From Chryseobacterium oryzae (GTDB lineage: Bacteria > Bacteroidota > Bacteroidia > Flavobacteriales > Weeksellaceae), in NCBI RefSeq assembly GCF_022811665.1, contig NZ_CP094529.1:1178001-1242000 (forward strand): a stretch of DNA of 64,000 nt. The letters run 5' to 3'. The notes below the pieces were generated by a model. That model searched no databases. It was not told where the DNA came from and saw only the letters and a program-made list of their open reading frames with translations. Positions 1-9,140 of this stretch are shown here, in pieces; the stretch's first letter is position 1, and every line of letters starts with the position of its first letter. Both the position numbers and the translations under genes were made by a program.

Positions 1-177
1 AGGAGAGTTGTCGTCATGAAATTCGGGGTATTTTGCTTCCAAATCCTGAAGTTTTTTCAGAAGCAAATCGAAATCCATATCAGAAATGCTCGGCTCATCT
101 AAAAGATAATAGTTTTCATTGTGTTGATGAAGCTCTTTTCTTAACTGCTCTATGGTATGTTGAATGTTTTCAGACAT
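1..177 (-). CDS. ligA: NAD-dependent DNA ligase LigA, N-terminal fragment cut by window edge
   Basis: The reverse strand from an ATG at 175-177 reads 59 residues to the window edge without a stop. It starts MSENIQHTIEQLRKEL and contains YYLLDEPSISD and a following FDLLLKKLQDLE helix, ending in DDNSP. This is the typical start of domain Ia of bacterial NAD-dependent DNA ligases, which binds the NMN half of NAD+ and helps adenylate the catalytic lysine; that lysine lies beyond the window. LigA seals nicks during replication and repair. A -7 promoter element lies 20 bases upstream on the same strand. The identification rests on this short segment only. Confidence 0.85.
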   Translation of the reverse strand, partial: MSENIQHTIEQLRKELHQHNENYYLLDEPSISDMDFDLLLKKLQDLEAKYPEFHDDNSP

Positions 178-196
178 GGGTTTTTCTTTAATTCAA

Positions 197-204
197 CAAA
201 AATA
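197..204 (-). promoter_or_regulatory. -7 promoter element for ligA
   Basis: The reverse strand reads TATTTTTG, matching the Bacteroidetes -7 consensus TAnnTTTG, 19 bases before the ligA ATG. No convincing -33 TTG was found. Confidence 0.5.
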
Positions 205-387
205 ATTAAATCCGACGTAAAAAATAAGCCAATTACATATTCTACGAAAATTAATAATGCGTAACATGTTTTAAAGAACTGACAATCTATCTTATAAATT
301 CTGAGTTAAAAATTATTTAACATAATATTTCTATTTAATTTAAAAAATGTTAAAACTCCCTTAAACAAAGGATTCATAGCGACTCAA

Positions 388-395
388 TACCTTTG
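388..395 (+). promoter_or_regulatory. -7 promoter element for the Oar-like receptor
   Basis: TACCTTTG matches TAnnTTTG and sits 19 bases before the ATG at 415. No -33 TTG is seen at the usual spacing. Confidence 0.5.
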
Positions 396-414
396 CGGCA
401 TCTAATTTATAAAA

Positions 415-3400
415 ATGAAAAAAGTAAAAATTGTATTGGGTTTATTGTGTCTTAGTTTCGGGACACTGGCTTATGCACAAACTACTCAGGCTTCAATTGT
501 TGGTAAAGTAATCGGTGTCGGTAAAAAACCACAAGAAAAAGTAAAAGTTACCATCATTAACGAATCTACCGGTTTTAAAACAGAAACAGAAACCAATTCT
601 AGAGGTGAGTATATTTTTAAAGAAATCCCTTTGGGTGGACCTTATACTGTATTGGTAAATGATGAAAAAAGAGAAGGTTACAGCGTTAACTTTGGAGATC
701 AGGTAACGGTAGATATGGATTTGGGCAACGAAAAAACTATTGAAGAAGTTGTTTTAGCTGGAAATCTTAAAAATAAAATCGGAAATTTGGGCGCAGCAAC
801 AGCAATTACTACCAAAAATATGGGTATTTTGCCTGTTAATGGTAGAAATTTTGCCAATCTGTCTGAACTTTCTCCTTTAAGCGGTAAAAACGGAAGCATT
901 TCCGGACAGTTGGGTTCTTCTACGAATTTTACTATTGATGGAATGACTGCGAAAAACCCTACTTCAGCCGGTGCAACTACAAGCCGAAGTGGTGCTCCAT
1001 TTTCGATTTCTATTGAAGCGGTAAGAGAATTTAAAGTAACAACCAACCAGTATGATGTTACTCTGGGAAGAAGTGGTGGTGGTACTATTAGTGCTGTTAC
1101 CAAATCGGGTACCAATAAATTTTCTGGCAGTGCATGGGAATATTTAAGAACAAACTGGCTTTCTAGCAAGTATGATATTCGCGGAAATAAAAGAGATAAT
1201 GATTTTTCTACTTCTCAGTTTGGTTTCTCATTGGGCGGGCCTATTATTAAAAACAAACTTCATTTTTTCACGGCGTGGGATCATCAGTTAGATTCCAGGC
1301 CGCTTCAGATTGCAGATATCAAATCTCATGATGATGAGTTGAGACTGAATACCACAACAGGTACTCTAAATAAATTTCTGGATATTGCGAGAGCAAAATA
1401 TGGTGTTGCGAACAGTCCGCAATTCGGAAGTTTTGATAAAGTAAGAAATTCTGATGCTGCTTTTTTACGTTTAGACTGGCAGATTAACGAGAAAAATTTA
1501 TTGACGTTAAGAAATAATTTCACTTACGATTTGAATAAAAACGGATTGGGCGATAATACGGCAATTAATGCTTTCGAATCTTATGGGAATGATAAAAACA
1601 TGGACAACAGCTTATTGCTGACTTTAAGATCGAATATTAAGCCTAACATGACCAACGAATTGAAGGCGCAATATCTTTACACTTATCAAGACAGTTACCA
1701 AAACGATCAGCTTGGCCGTCCTGTACCAAGAGCGATTGTTGAGAACATCGTTTCCAGCATAGACGGTAAAGATAAAGCTACAAATATTCAGATTGGAGGA
1801 CACCGTTTTGCTCAGGAAAGTTTTAAGAATAATGTATTTCAGATTGTAGATAATTTATATTACAATACAGATAAAATTAAATATACTTTTGGAGCAGATT
1901 TAATGTACACTATGGCAAGATCTGTATACGGAAGTGAAGTAAACGGTAGATTCCATTTCAGAGAAAATCCTGGGCAAACCGGAGATAATCTTTTCAATTT
2001 TAACAATCAGATTGCATACAGATTTTATAGAGAAGTGCCTTTAATGGATGATCCTTCTGTGAAATCTAACATTTACAATCTTGGAGTATATGGGCAGCTA
2101 CAAACCAAAGTTGCAAAAGGACTAGACTTCATGGCGGGTTTAAGATTGGATTACGGTGGTTATCCGAAGGCGGGATTCAACCAAAAACTGTATGATGAAA
2201 TGGGAATAAGAACAGATAATCAGATTAAATCTTTTATTATTCAGCCAAGATTCCAGTTCGACTGGAATATCAACGAAGGGAACAAAGATTTCTTGAAATT
2301 CGGAGCAGGTATATTCTCATCCGATATCAACAATTACATGATTATTAATAATCTTGTGTTCGATGGAAGACATTTAGCAACAGTGGATGTAAACCCTTCC
2401 CAAATTGGTCTTACTCCAAATTTCATAGATTATAGAAATAACTATGGGAGCATTCCAACATTATCTCAATATCAGGTTCCTACCATTAATTATACAGGAA
2501 AAGATGCTAAAATTCCTGTAGTTTATAAAGCGAATATTTCATATACACACTTCTTTAACGAACGTTTCAGAGCAGGTGTTGCGGGATATATGGCATTAGG
2601 AAGAAACAATTATTTCTACTATGACAGAAATATGGTAGCTAACCCTTATTTTACTCTGAATAACGAAGGTGGAAGAGGAGTTTATGTTCCTGCCGCAAGT
2701 ATTAATTCTAACGGAACATTAGATTGGAAAAACGGAAGAATCAATAAAAACTTCGGAAGAGTATTAGAATTAGTGAGCGACGGAAAAGTAAATCAGTTTT
2801 CATTTGTAGTAGACACAAGTTACCGTTACTGGAAAGACGGAGAAATTACGGCAAGTTATACTTGGTCTGATATTAAAGACAATACTTCTTATAATGGGAA
2901 CGTAGCCAACTCTGCAACCCTTTCTACAATGGTATCTGGTGATCCTAGAAATCTGAGAATGACGTATTCTGATAATCAGTTCAGAAATAAATTGGTTCTT
3001 TACGGTAATTCACCTACTATTGCAGGATTTACATTAGGAATTAGATACGCAGGAATGGGTGGAACGCGTTTCTCTGTAACAGCCGGAGGAAACGTAAATG
3101 GAGATTTTGTAGATTCTAACGATCTTGCTTATATCTTCCCGAATCTTACTCAGACACTTATTGATAATCCTGAAGTTGGAAATGCACTTAAAAATTATAT
3201 CACAGACTATAATAATAAAATTGCCGAAAGAAATGGTGGAAAGAACGGATTTTACGGTGTTTGGGATCTTCGTGTAGCTAAGAAAATTAAATTTGAAAAA
3301 ATCGGAGCATTCGAATTTTCAGTAGATATCTTCAATGTGGCAAACCTATTGAACAAAGAATGGGGAGTTAATAAATCTTATAACACGATGTCTTTGTACA

Positions 3401-3519
3401 GAATTACGGGATTCGACCAAGCTACACAACAGTTTAAATACAGTTTGAATACGAGTGGATTGGCGCCATTGAGTGGAAATCCTTATCAGATACAGATCGG
3501 AGCAAAATATTCGTTCTAA
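415..3519 (+). CDS. TonB-dependent receptor, Oar-like, with N-terminal carboxypeptidase-regulatory-like domain
   Basis: A 1034-residue outer-membrane receptor. Residues 1-21 form a signal peptide ending AYAQ. Residues 27-105 fit a carboxypeptidase-regulatory-like beta-sandwich (VVGKV-type start, SRGEYIFKEIPLGGPY). A plug follows with VNGRNFANLSELSP and FTIDGMTAKNPTSAGATTS, then a long Tyr/Asn-rich stretch typical of a 22-strand barrel, ending in KYSF with the terminal Phe common to outer-membrane barrels. This order matches Oar-type TonB receptors of Bacteroidetes; the substrate cannot be read from the sequence. It has its own promoter and is separated by 133 bases from the phosphodiesterase gene downstream, so a shared operon is possible but not shown. 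Confidence 0.9.
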   Translation: MKKVKIVLGLLCLSFGTLAYAQTTQASIVGKVIGVGKKPQEKVKVTIINESTGFKTETETNSRGEYIFKEIPLGGPYTVLVNDEKREGYSVNFGDQVTVDMDLGNEKTIEEVVLAGNLKNKIGNLGAATAITTKNMGILPVNGRNFANLSELSPLSGKNGSISGQLGSSTNFTIDGMTAKNPTSAGATTSRSGAPFSISIEAVREFKVTTNQYDVTLGRSGGGTISAVTKSGTNKFSGSAWEYLRTNWLSSKYDIRGNKRDNDFSTSQFGFSLGGPIIKNKLHFFTAWDHQLDSRPLQIADIKSHDDELRLNTTTGTLNKFLDIARAKYGVANSPQFGSFDKVRNSDAAFLRLDWQINEKNLLTLRNNFTYDLNKNGLGDNTAINAFESYGNDKNMDNSLLLTLRSNIKPNMTNELKAQYLYTYQDSYQNDQLGRPVPRAIVENIVSSIDGKDKATNIQIGGHRFAQESFKNNVFQIVDNLYYNTDKIKYTFGADLMYTMARSVYGSEVNGRFHFRENPGQTGDNLFNFNNQIAYRFYREVPLMDDPSVKSNIYNLGVYGQLQTKVAKGLDFMAGLRLDYGGYPKAGFNQKLYDEMGIRTDNQIKSFIIQPRFQFDWNINEGNKDFLKFGAGIFSSDINNYMIINNLVFDGRHLATVDVNPSQIGLTPNFIDYRNNYGSIPTLSQYQVPTINYTGKDAKIPVVYKANISYTHFFNERFRAGVAGYMALGRNNYFYYDRNMVANPYFTLNNEGGRGVYVPAASINSNGTLDWKNGRINKNFGRVLELVSDGKVNQFSFVVDTSYRYWKDGEITASYTWSDIKDNTSYNGNVANSATLSTMVSGDPRNLRMTYSDNQFRNKLVLYGNSPTIAGFTLGIRYAGMGGTRFSVTAGGNVNGDFVDSNDLAYIFPNLTQTLIDNPEVGNALKNYITDYNNKIAERNGGKNGFYGVWDLRVAKKIKFEKIGAFEFSVDIFNVANLLNKEWGVNKSYNTMSLYRITGFDQATQQFKYSLNTSGLAPLSGNPYQIQIGAKYSF

Positions 3520-3652
3520 AAATCTAAAAAGTGAGTGGTTGGTTTTGAGGATATGATTATAAAGAAAATTATTCTGAGACTAACCATTTGCTTCATTTTA
3601 ATTACCTTTATATGAAAGTTGAAAACTTTTTAGTTTAATATTAATTTATATT

Positions 3653-4396
3653 ATGAAAAAAATTATCTTAGGGTTAGCAGTTTTAAGTACCGTTGTAATG
3701 AATGCGCAAACCCAGATTATTGCACACAGAGGCTATTGGCAAACCCAGCCGGAAACTACAGAAAATTCTCTCAAATCTTTAGAAAACTCTCAGAAGCTGA
3801 AGATCTATGGTTCTGAATTTGATGTCCGAATGACAAAAGATGGAGTTTTGGTAGTGAACCACGACGAGCATCATGCAAAAATGGAAATCTCTGAAACCAA
3901 TTTTAAAGATCTTGAAAAAGTAAAATTATCCAATGGCGAAAATTTTCCTACGCTTAAAGATTATCTTAAACAAGGGAAAAAAGATAAAGCATTGAAGCTG
4001 ATTGTCGAAATTAAGCCAGATAAAACGAAAGAAAAAGAAGACGAGCTTACAGCGAAAACCATCAAAATGATTAAAGACATGAAATTGGGCAGTCAATGCG
4101 AGTTCATTTCTTTTAGCTTGAATATCTGTAAGGAAATCAAAAAATTGGAACCCTCATTTAAAGTTCAGTATCTGAGAGGAGAACTTTCTCCAAAGCAGAT
4201 TAAAGATGAAGGATTAGACGGAATAGACTATCATTACAGTATCTTCAAGAAAAATCCTACATGGATTTCTGAAGCAAACAGCTTAGGGCTAATTACCAAT
4301 GCCTGGACGGTAAATGACATTGAAATTGCCAATGAACTGAAAGCAGAAAAAATTGGTTTTATAACGACCAATATTCCCGATAAACTTAAAGATTAA
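3653..4396 (+). CDS. Exported glycerophosphodiester phosphodiesterase (GDPD family)
   Basis: A 247-residue protein that would hydrolyse glycerophosphodiesters (deacylated phospholipids) to glycerol-3-phosphate and an alcohol. Residues 1-18 look like a signal peptide (ending NAQ), placing it in the periplasm or outside. The family motifs are intact: HRG at 25-27, EFD with Glu55 and Asp57, His70 in VVNHDEHH, and Glu119 in IVEIKPDK, which are the catalytic histidines and metal ligands of the TIM-barrel GDPD fold. Length is normal for a bacterial GDPD. It lies just upstream of a SusC/SusD pair and a phosphoesterase, suggesting a shared phosphate-ester uptake role, although a terminator follows it. 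Confidence 0.92.
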   Translation: MKKIILGLAVLSTVVMNAQTQIIAHRGYWQTQPETTENSLKSLENSQKLKIYGSEFDVRMTKDGVLVVNHDEHHAKMEISETNFKDLEKVKLSNGENFPTLKDYLKQGKKDKALKLIVEIKPDKTKEKEDELTAKTIKMIKDMKLGSQCEFISFSLNICKEIKKLEPSFKVQYLRGELSPKQIKDEGLDGIDYHYSIFKKNPTWISEANSLGLITNAWTVNDIEIANELKAEKIGFITTNIPDKLKD

Positions 4397-4420
4397 AATT
4401 AAATTTTTTTTCAAATACAT

Positions 4421-4452
4421 AATCTGTCTCTGTGAAGAGGCAGATTTTTTTT
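4421..4452 (+). terminator. Rho-independent terminator after the GDPD gene
   Basis: A 10-bp arm AATCTGTCTC pairs (one wobble) with GAGGCAGATT across a 6-base loop and is followed by a T run. It separates the GDPD gene from susC. Confidence 0.85.
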
Positions 4453-4649
4453 GTCTCATGTTTTTTAATGTTAAATGGTCATTAAAGTACGATGAATAAA
4501 GGAAAAATCAAAATTAATTATCATTCATTCTTGTAAATGCCTTATAGAGAAGCTTTTATAAGAATCTGTTAAAAGTAAATTAATATTTTGTTTAAAAATT
4601 CTTTAAAAAATGTTAAAATGATATTAAAAATGTCGTCATAAAGCCTTTT

Positions 4650-4657
4650 TACTTTTG
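4650..4657 (+). promoter_or_regulatory. -7 promoter element for susC
   Basis: TACTTTTG matches TAnnTTTG, 16 bases before the ATG at 4674. Confidence 0.55.
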
Positions 4658-4673
4658 CACAAACAAAAACGAA

Positions 4674-7646
4674 ATGCGTAAAGAGACTCAAAAAATACTT
4701 TTGTTATCTGTTTTAGGATTGGTAAGCATCAATCTTACAGCACAACAGAAAGTGAAGAAAGATTCCGTCAAGGTAATTGATGAAGTGGTAGTAACCGCTT
4801 TAGGTATTAAAAGGCACGATAAGTCTTTGGGATATGTAGCAGAAAAAGTTGGTGCTGAAGAGTTTGTAAAAACACAGAATAATAACTGGGCACAAGCCTT
4901 GGAAGGTAAAGTTGCCGGACTTAAAATTCTAACTGCAGGAGCAGGGCCTCTCGGTTCTGCACATATTACTTTAAGAGGAGCACAATCCATGAATCCTGCC
5001 AATAACCGTGCATTAATTGTTTTAGATGGAGTTCCTTTGGGTGGAACAGATACGGGAACGGGTAATTCGGCTTATGCAGCTGGTTCTGGAGGTGATCTTC
5101 CTGTAGATTTCGGGAATAATTTTAACAGTATAAACCCGGATGATATAGAATCTGTAACTATATTAAAAGGTGCAACCGCATCTGCTTTATATGGAGAAAG
5201 AGGTTCTGCCGGAGCGATTATGATTACCACGAAATCGGGTAAAAACAAAAAAGGTGGAATTAGAGTAACATTCAATTCCAACACAAGCTTTGATACCGTT
5301 TTAAGATGGCCCGATTATCAGTACGAATATGGACAAGGTACTCTTACCAAAGATAAAAACGGAAAGTTTTACTATACTTATGGCGCATCGCCGGATGGCG
5401 TAAATACAGGAGGAACAAGTAGTGCTTTCGGACCTAAATTCGATGGACAGAGCTATTTTCAGTACGATCCTACTACCGAAACGCAAAGTGCAGAAAGAAA
5501 ACTTTGGAGACCTTATAAAAATAATATTAAGGATTTTTGGGGAGTGGGAACTACTTACGCCAATACAGTTAGTATTGAGTCTTCTAATGATAAAACTGCT
5601 TTCAGAACATCATTATCGTATGTTAAAAATAATTGGATGATGCCTAATACAGGTTTCGACCGTTTCAATTATGCATTGTCAATCGATCATAAACTGACAA
5701 GTAAACTAAGATTGGTTTCTAAATTTGCTTACAACCAGACAAAAAGTGATAATTTACCTGCAACAGGGTATAATAACCAGTCGATTTCCTATTTCATGAT
5801 TTTTCAAAATCCTAACGTAGATTTAGATTGGTACAGACCAATTTGGAAAAGCGGAAAAGATCAGATAGATCAGATACATCCATTCAGTTCTTACATTGAT
5901 AATCCGTTTCTTATTGCTTATGAAATGCTGAATGGAATCAATAAAAAATTCATTACAGGAAATATTACTGCAACTTATAACGTAACTCCCAATTTTGATA
6001 TCATGCTTCGTTCGGGGATTGAAATTACCGATGAAGAAAGAACAACTAAAAGACCTTGGAGTTCTGCCAATTATCAGCAGGGGTATTACAGAGAACAATA
6101 CATTAAAAATACAGAATATAATACCGATGTGCTTTTTACATGGCATAAAAGTTTTGGGAAATTTAATCTTAACACATCTGCCGGAGCTAATGTAAGAAAC
6201 AATAAGTATGTTCAGAACGATTATCGTGCAATAGGATTACGTGTTCCGGGATTATACCAACTTACGAATGCCATGTTTCTCAATAGCAAATTTCCACAGC
6301 CTTATGATAAAGCTACAAACAGTATTTATGGATTGGCAAATTTTAATTATGACAATCTTTGGTTTGTGGATGTTACTGCAAGAAACGACTGGAGTAGTTC
6401 TCTTCCTAAAGAAAACCGTTCTTATTTTTATCCGTCTGTATCATCTTCATTAGTGCTTTCAGATATTTTAGGGCTTACTTCCGGAAAGTTTAATCTTTGG
6501 AAATTGAGAGGCTCTTGGGCACGAGTAGGTATAGGAACTACTCCTTATAATTTAACACAATATTTCAATTCCAGCGATTTTGTGGGTTCGGCAGAAGTAA
6601 GTTCTACGTATATGAACCCTAATCTAAGACCTGAAATGAGTACGAACATAGAAGCCGGGATGGATTTTTCTTTGCTGAAAAACCGAATTACTTATGGAAT
6701 TACATTATACCAAAGTAACTCCAAAGACCAGATCGTAAGGGTTCCTACCATGATAGAAACTGGTTATTCTTCAAGATGGATCAATTCTGGGGAAGTAAGA
6801 AACCGAGGTATAGAAATGACTTTAGGATTGAACCCGGTGAGAACAAAAGATTTTTCATGGAATATCAATGCCAACTGGTCTATGAACAGAAATAAAATTC
6901 TTAGTCTTGCCGAAGAGTTCCGTGGCGAACCGTACACAATGGGAAGTATCGGTGGGGTAGTATTTTTCAATGCTGTTGTAGGAGGTTCTTTAGGAGATAT
7001 GTATGGTTTCAAATTGAAGCGTTCTCCAGACGATCAGGTAGTATATGGTTCCGATGGTCTTACCGAAAAACCTTCACAAGTAGAAAAAATTGGGAATGTA
7101 TATCCAAAATGGAGAGCAGGAATTCAGAATATGTTCCGTTATAAAAATATATCATTAAGTTTATCCTTCGATGGTCAGTTGGGCGGATTTGCCTATTCTC
7201 AATCTCATCACAAGATGTCGGAGCAAGGAAAGCTTACCAATACTTTAATGGGAAGAGATAATCCTTCAGGAACAATCATTGGTGATGGAGTGGTTCAGAA
7301 TGCAGACGGAAGTTACTCTCCGAATACAAAACCGGTTGCACTCAATACCTATTATGCAGATTATTACAGACGTGCAAACGTAGAAACGAACTCTTTCAAT
7401 ACTTCATTTATCAAACTTAGAGAAGCGAATATTATGTTCCAGTTCCCAAGCCAGATGGTGAAGAATTTAAAAATGTCCGAATTAAGTGTTGGTCTTTTTG
7501 GTAGAAACCTTTGGGTATGGACTAAATTTCCATTATTCGATCCTGAAGTGGCTACTTTAGAAGACAACAATATCACTGCAGGGGTAGAAGTTGGGCAGTT
7601 GCCAACAGCCCGTACAGTGGGAATTCAACTTAATGCTAAATTTTAA
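4674..7646 (+). CDS. SusC/RagA family TonB-linked outer-membrane receptor
   Basis: A 990-residue receptor with a signal peptide (1-23), a TonB-box-like segment VIDEVVVTALGI, a plug with ITLRGAQSMN, ALIVLDGVPLGG and SVTILKGATASALYGERG, and a long barrel. These are hallmark SusC/RagA plug motifs. The N-terminal carboxypeptidase-regulatory-like domain found in many SusC proteins is absent: the TonB box follows the signal peptide almost directly. SusC proteins form a TonB-driven channel closed by a SusD lid. The susD gene starts 9 bases after the stop, so the two are co-transcribed. Flanking phosphodiesterase genes suggest a phosphate-containing ligand rather than a glycan, which is inference. 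Confidence 0.95.
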   Translation: MRKETQKILLLSVLGLVSINLTAQQKVKKDSVKVIDEVVVTALGIKRHDKSLGYVAEKVGAEEFVKTQNNNWAQALEGKVAGLKILTAGAGPLGSAHITLRGAQSMNPANNRALIVLDGVPLGGTDTGTGNSAYAAGSGGDLPVDFGNNFNSINPDDIESVTILKGATASALYGERGSAGAIMITTKSGKNKKGGIRVTFNSNTSFDTVLRWPDYQYEYGQGTLTKDKNGKFYYTYGASPDGVNTGGTSSAFGPKFDGQSYFQYDPTTETQSAERKLWRPYKNNIKDFWGVGTTYANTVSIESSNDKTAFRTSLSYVKNNWMMPNTGFDRFNYALSIDHKLTSKLRLVSKFAYNQTKSDNLPATGYNNQSISYFMIFQNPNVDLDWYRPIWKSGKDQIDQIHPFSSYIDNPFLIAYEMLNGINKKFITGNITATYNVTPNFDIMLRSGIEITDEERTTKRPWSSANYQQGYYREQYIKNTEYNTDVLFTWHKSFGKFNLNTSAGANVRNNKYVQNDYRAIGLRVPGLYQLTNAMFLNSKFPQPYDKATNSIYGLANFNYDNLWFVDVTARNDWSSSLPKENRSYFYPSVSSSLVLSDILGLTSGKFNLWKLRGSWARVGIGTTPYNLTQYFNSSDFVGSAEVSSTYMNPNLRPEMSTNIEAGMDFSLLKNRITYGITLYQSNSKDQIVRVPTMIETGYSSRWINSGEVRNRGIEMTLGLNPVRTKDFSWNINANWSMNRNKILSLAEEFRGEPYTMGSIGGVVFFNAVVGGSLGDMYGFKLKRSPDDQVVYGSDGLTEKPSQVEKIGNVYPKWRAGIQNMFRYKNISLSLSFDGQLGGFAYSQSHHKMSEQGKLTNTLMGRDNPSGTIIGDGVVQNADGSYSPNTKPVALNTYYADYYRRANVETNSFNTSFIKLREANIMFQFPSQMVKNLKMSELSVGLFGRNLWVWTKFPLFDPEVATLEDNNITAGVEVGQLPTARTVGIQLNAKF

Positions 7647-7655
7647 TCACCAGTT

Positions 7656-9110
7656 ATGAAAAATACTTTAATAAAAATAGCCAGTCTTTGTTCTCTTGCA
7701 TTGGTACTTTCTGCTTGCGACAATAGAAATTTTGATGAAATTAATACCGATACCAGTAAAATTCTGAATCCGACAGCGGGAAGTCTTTTGCCTCCTTTGC
7801 AATACAACATGGCTTCTGTAGGATATCTTAGATCTAATGATTTTAATTTTGATATCATGCAGAATGTAGTAGATTTTCCAAATGAAGGAAACACGCTCAG
7901 CAGATATTTTATTACAGAAAATACGGGAAACGGTTTCTGGAATAATTCTTACAAATGGCTAAAGCAGACTCGTGAAATGTACAACGCTGCATTAGCACAA
8001 AATAATGCCAATTATCAGGCAGTAGCATTGGTAATGAATGCCTGGATTTATTCTAATCTTACAGATACATTTGGAGATGTACCTTTCAGTGAAGCTTCAA
8101 GAGTAGATGAAGGAATTACACAGCCAAAATTCGATAAGCAGAAAGATATTTATGTTAAATTACTGAATGATCTGAAAGCAGCCAATTCACTTTTTGATGT
8201 GAATAAAAGCTTTTCTGATGCAGATCTTATCTACAATGCTAACGGAAGTTCTTCCAATGTTTTAAAATGGAAAAAATTCTGTAACACTTTATCGTTAAGA
8301 TTGCTTACCAGAATTTTAAAAAAGAACGGAGAGGTAGATGTTTACACTCGTATTAATGAGATTGTAAACAATCCTACAACTTATCCTATTATGACGAGTA
8401 AAGACGATACTGCAGGAATCGACTTATCTGGTACAGCTCCTTTGTTGCCGCCAATTGCAAGACCTCAGGATTTTACTACTTCAAGAGCGGTGGGAGAATT
8501 TTTTATGGAAACATTAAAAGCCAACAACGATCCTAGATTATCTATGTTTTTTACTCAGGCAAAAGATTTGGCAACCAATGCTAATATTGGTTATAAAGGT
8601 GTACCTGCAGGGTATGCTCAGGGAACGGTTTTTAATTATCAGCCGTCCAATGTAAATCAGAATCTTGCAAAAGCTCCTATGAAATTGCTTATTCTTCCTT
8701 ATGCTGAGCTTCAGTTTATTCTTGCTGAACTTTCCTTGAAAGGTATTATCTCCGGAAATGCACAGACATATTACGAAAATGGAGTGAAATCAGCTATTGA
8801 ACAATGGAACAGTGTAGTGCCTTCAAACTATTTCGCTAATCCAAACGTAGCGTATGACGGAACATTGGAGAGAATTATGCTTCAAAAGTATGTGGCTCTG
8901 TTTTTTGTGGATCAGCAGCAGTGGTTTGAGAAAAAAAGAACAGGATTCCCGGTTTTACCTAATAACGGAGGTCTTCTGAATGACGGTAAATTGCCACAGA
9001 GATTAATGTATCCTACACAATCCCGTATTTTGAATACTACCAATTACAATGCCGCAGCTCAGTCTATTGGTGGAGATAACATTAATACCAAGGTTTGGTG
9101 GGGATTATAA
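7656..9110 (+). CDS. SusD/RagB-like substrate-binding lipoprotein
   Basis: A 484-residue lipoprotein with lipobox VLSAC (Cys21), so it should be lipid-anchored at the outer-membrane surface. The body has the helical-repeat look of SusD-like proteins, including YNAALAQNNANYQAVALVMN, WIYSNLTDTFGDVPFSEA and the C-terminal ERIMLQKYVALFF plus WFEKKRTGFP, features of the SusD-like_2 subfamily. It lies directly behind susC, as expected for a SusC/SusD pair, and would cap the SusC channel and bind its ligand. No sugar-active enzyme is encoded nearby; the neighbours are phosphoesterases. Confidence 0.93.
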   Translation: MKNTLIKIASLCSLALVLSACDNRNFDEINTDTSKILNPTAGSLLPPLQYNMASVGYLRSNDFNFDIMQNVVDFPNEGNTLSRYFITENTGNGFWNNSYKWLKQTREMYNAALAQNNANYQAVALVMNAWIYSNLTDTFGDVPFSEASRVDEGITQPKFDKQKDIYVKLLNDLKAANSLFDVNKSFSDADLIYNANGSSSNVLKWKKFCNTLSLRLLTRILKKNGEVDVYTRINEIVNNPTTYPIMTSKDDTAGIDLSGTAPLLPPIARPQDFTTSRAVGEFFMETLKANNDPRLSMFFTQAKDLATNANIGYKGVPAGYAQGTVFNYQPSNVNQNLAKAPMKLLILPYAELQFILAELSLKGIISGNAQTYYENGVKSAIEQWNSVVPSNYFANPNVAYDGTLERIMLQKYVALFFVDQQQWFEKKRTGFPVLPNNGGLLNDGKLPQRLMYPTQSRILNTTNYNAAAQSIGGDNINTKVWWGL

Positions 9111-9140
9111 TCCATGTATAATTAAATACCATAAATAGTA

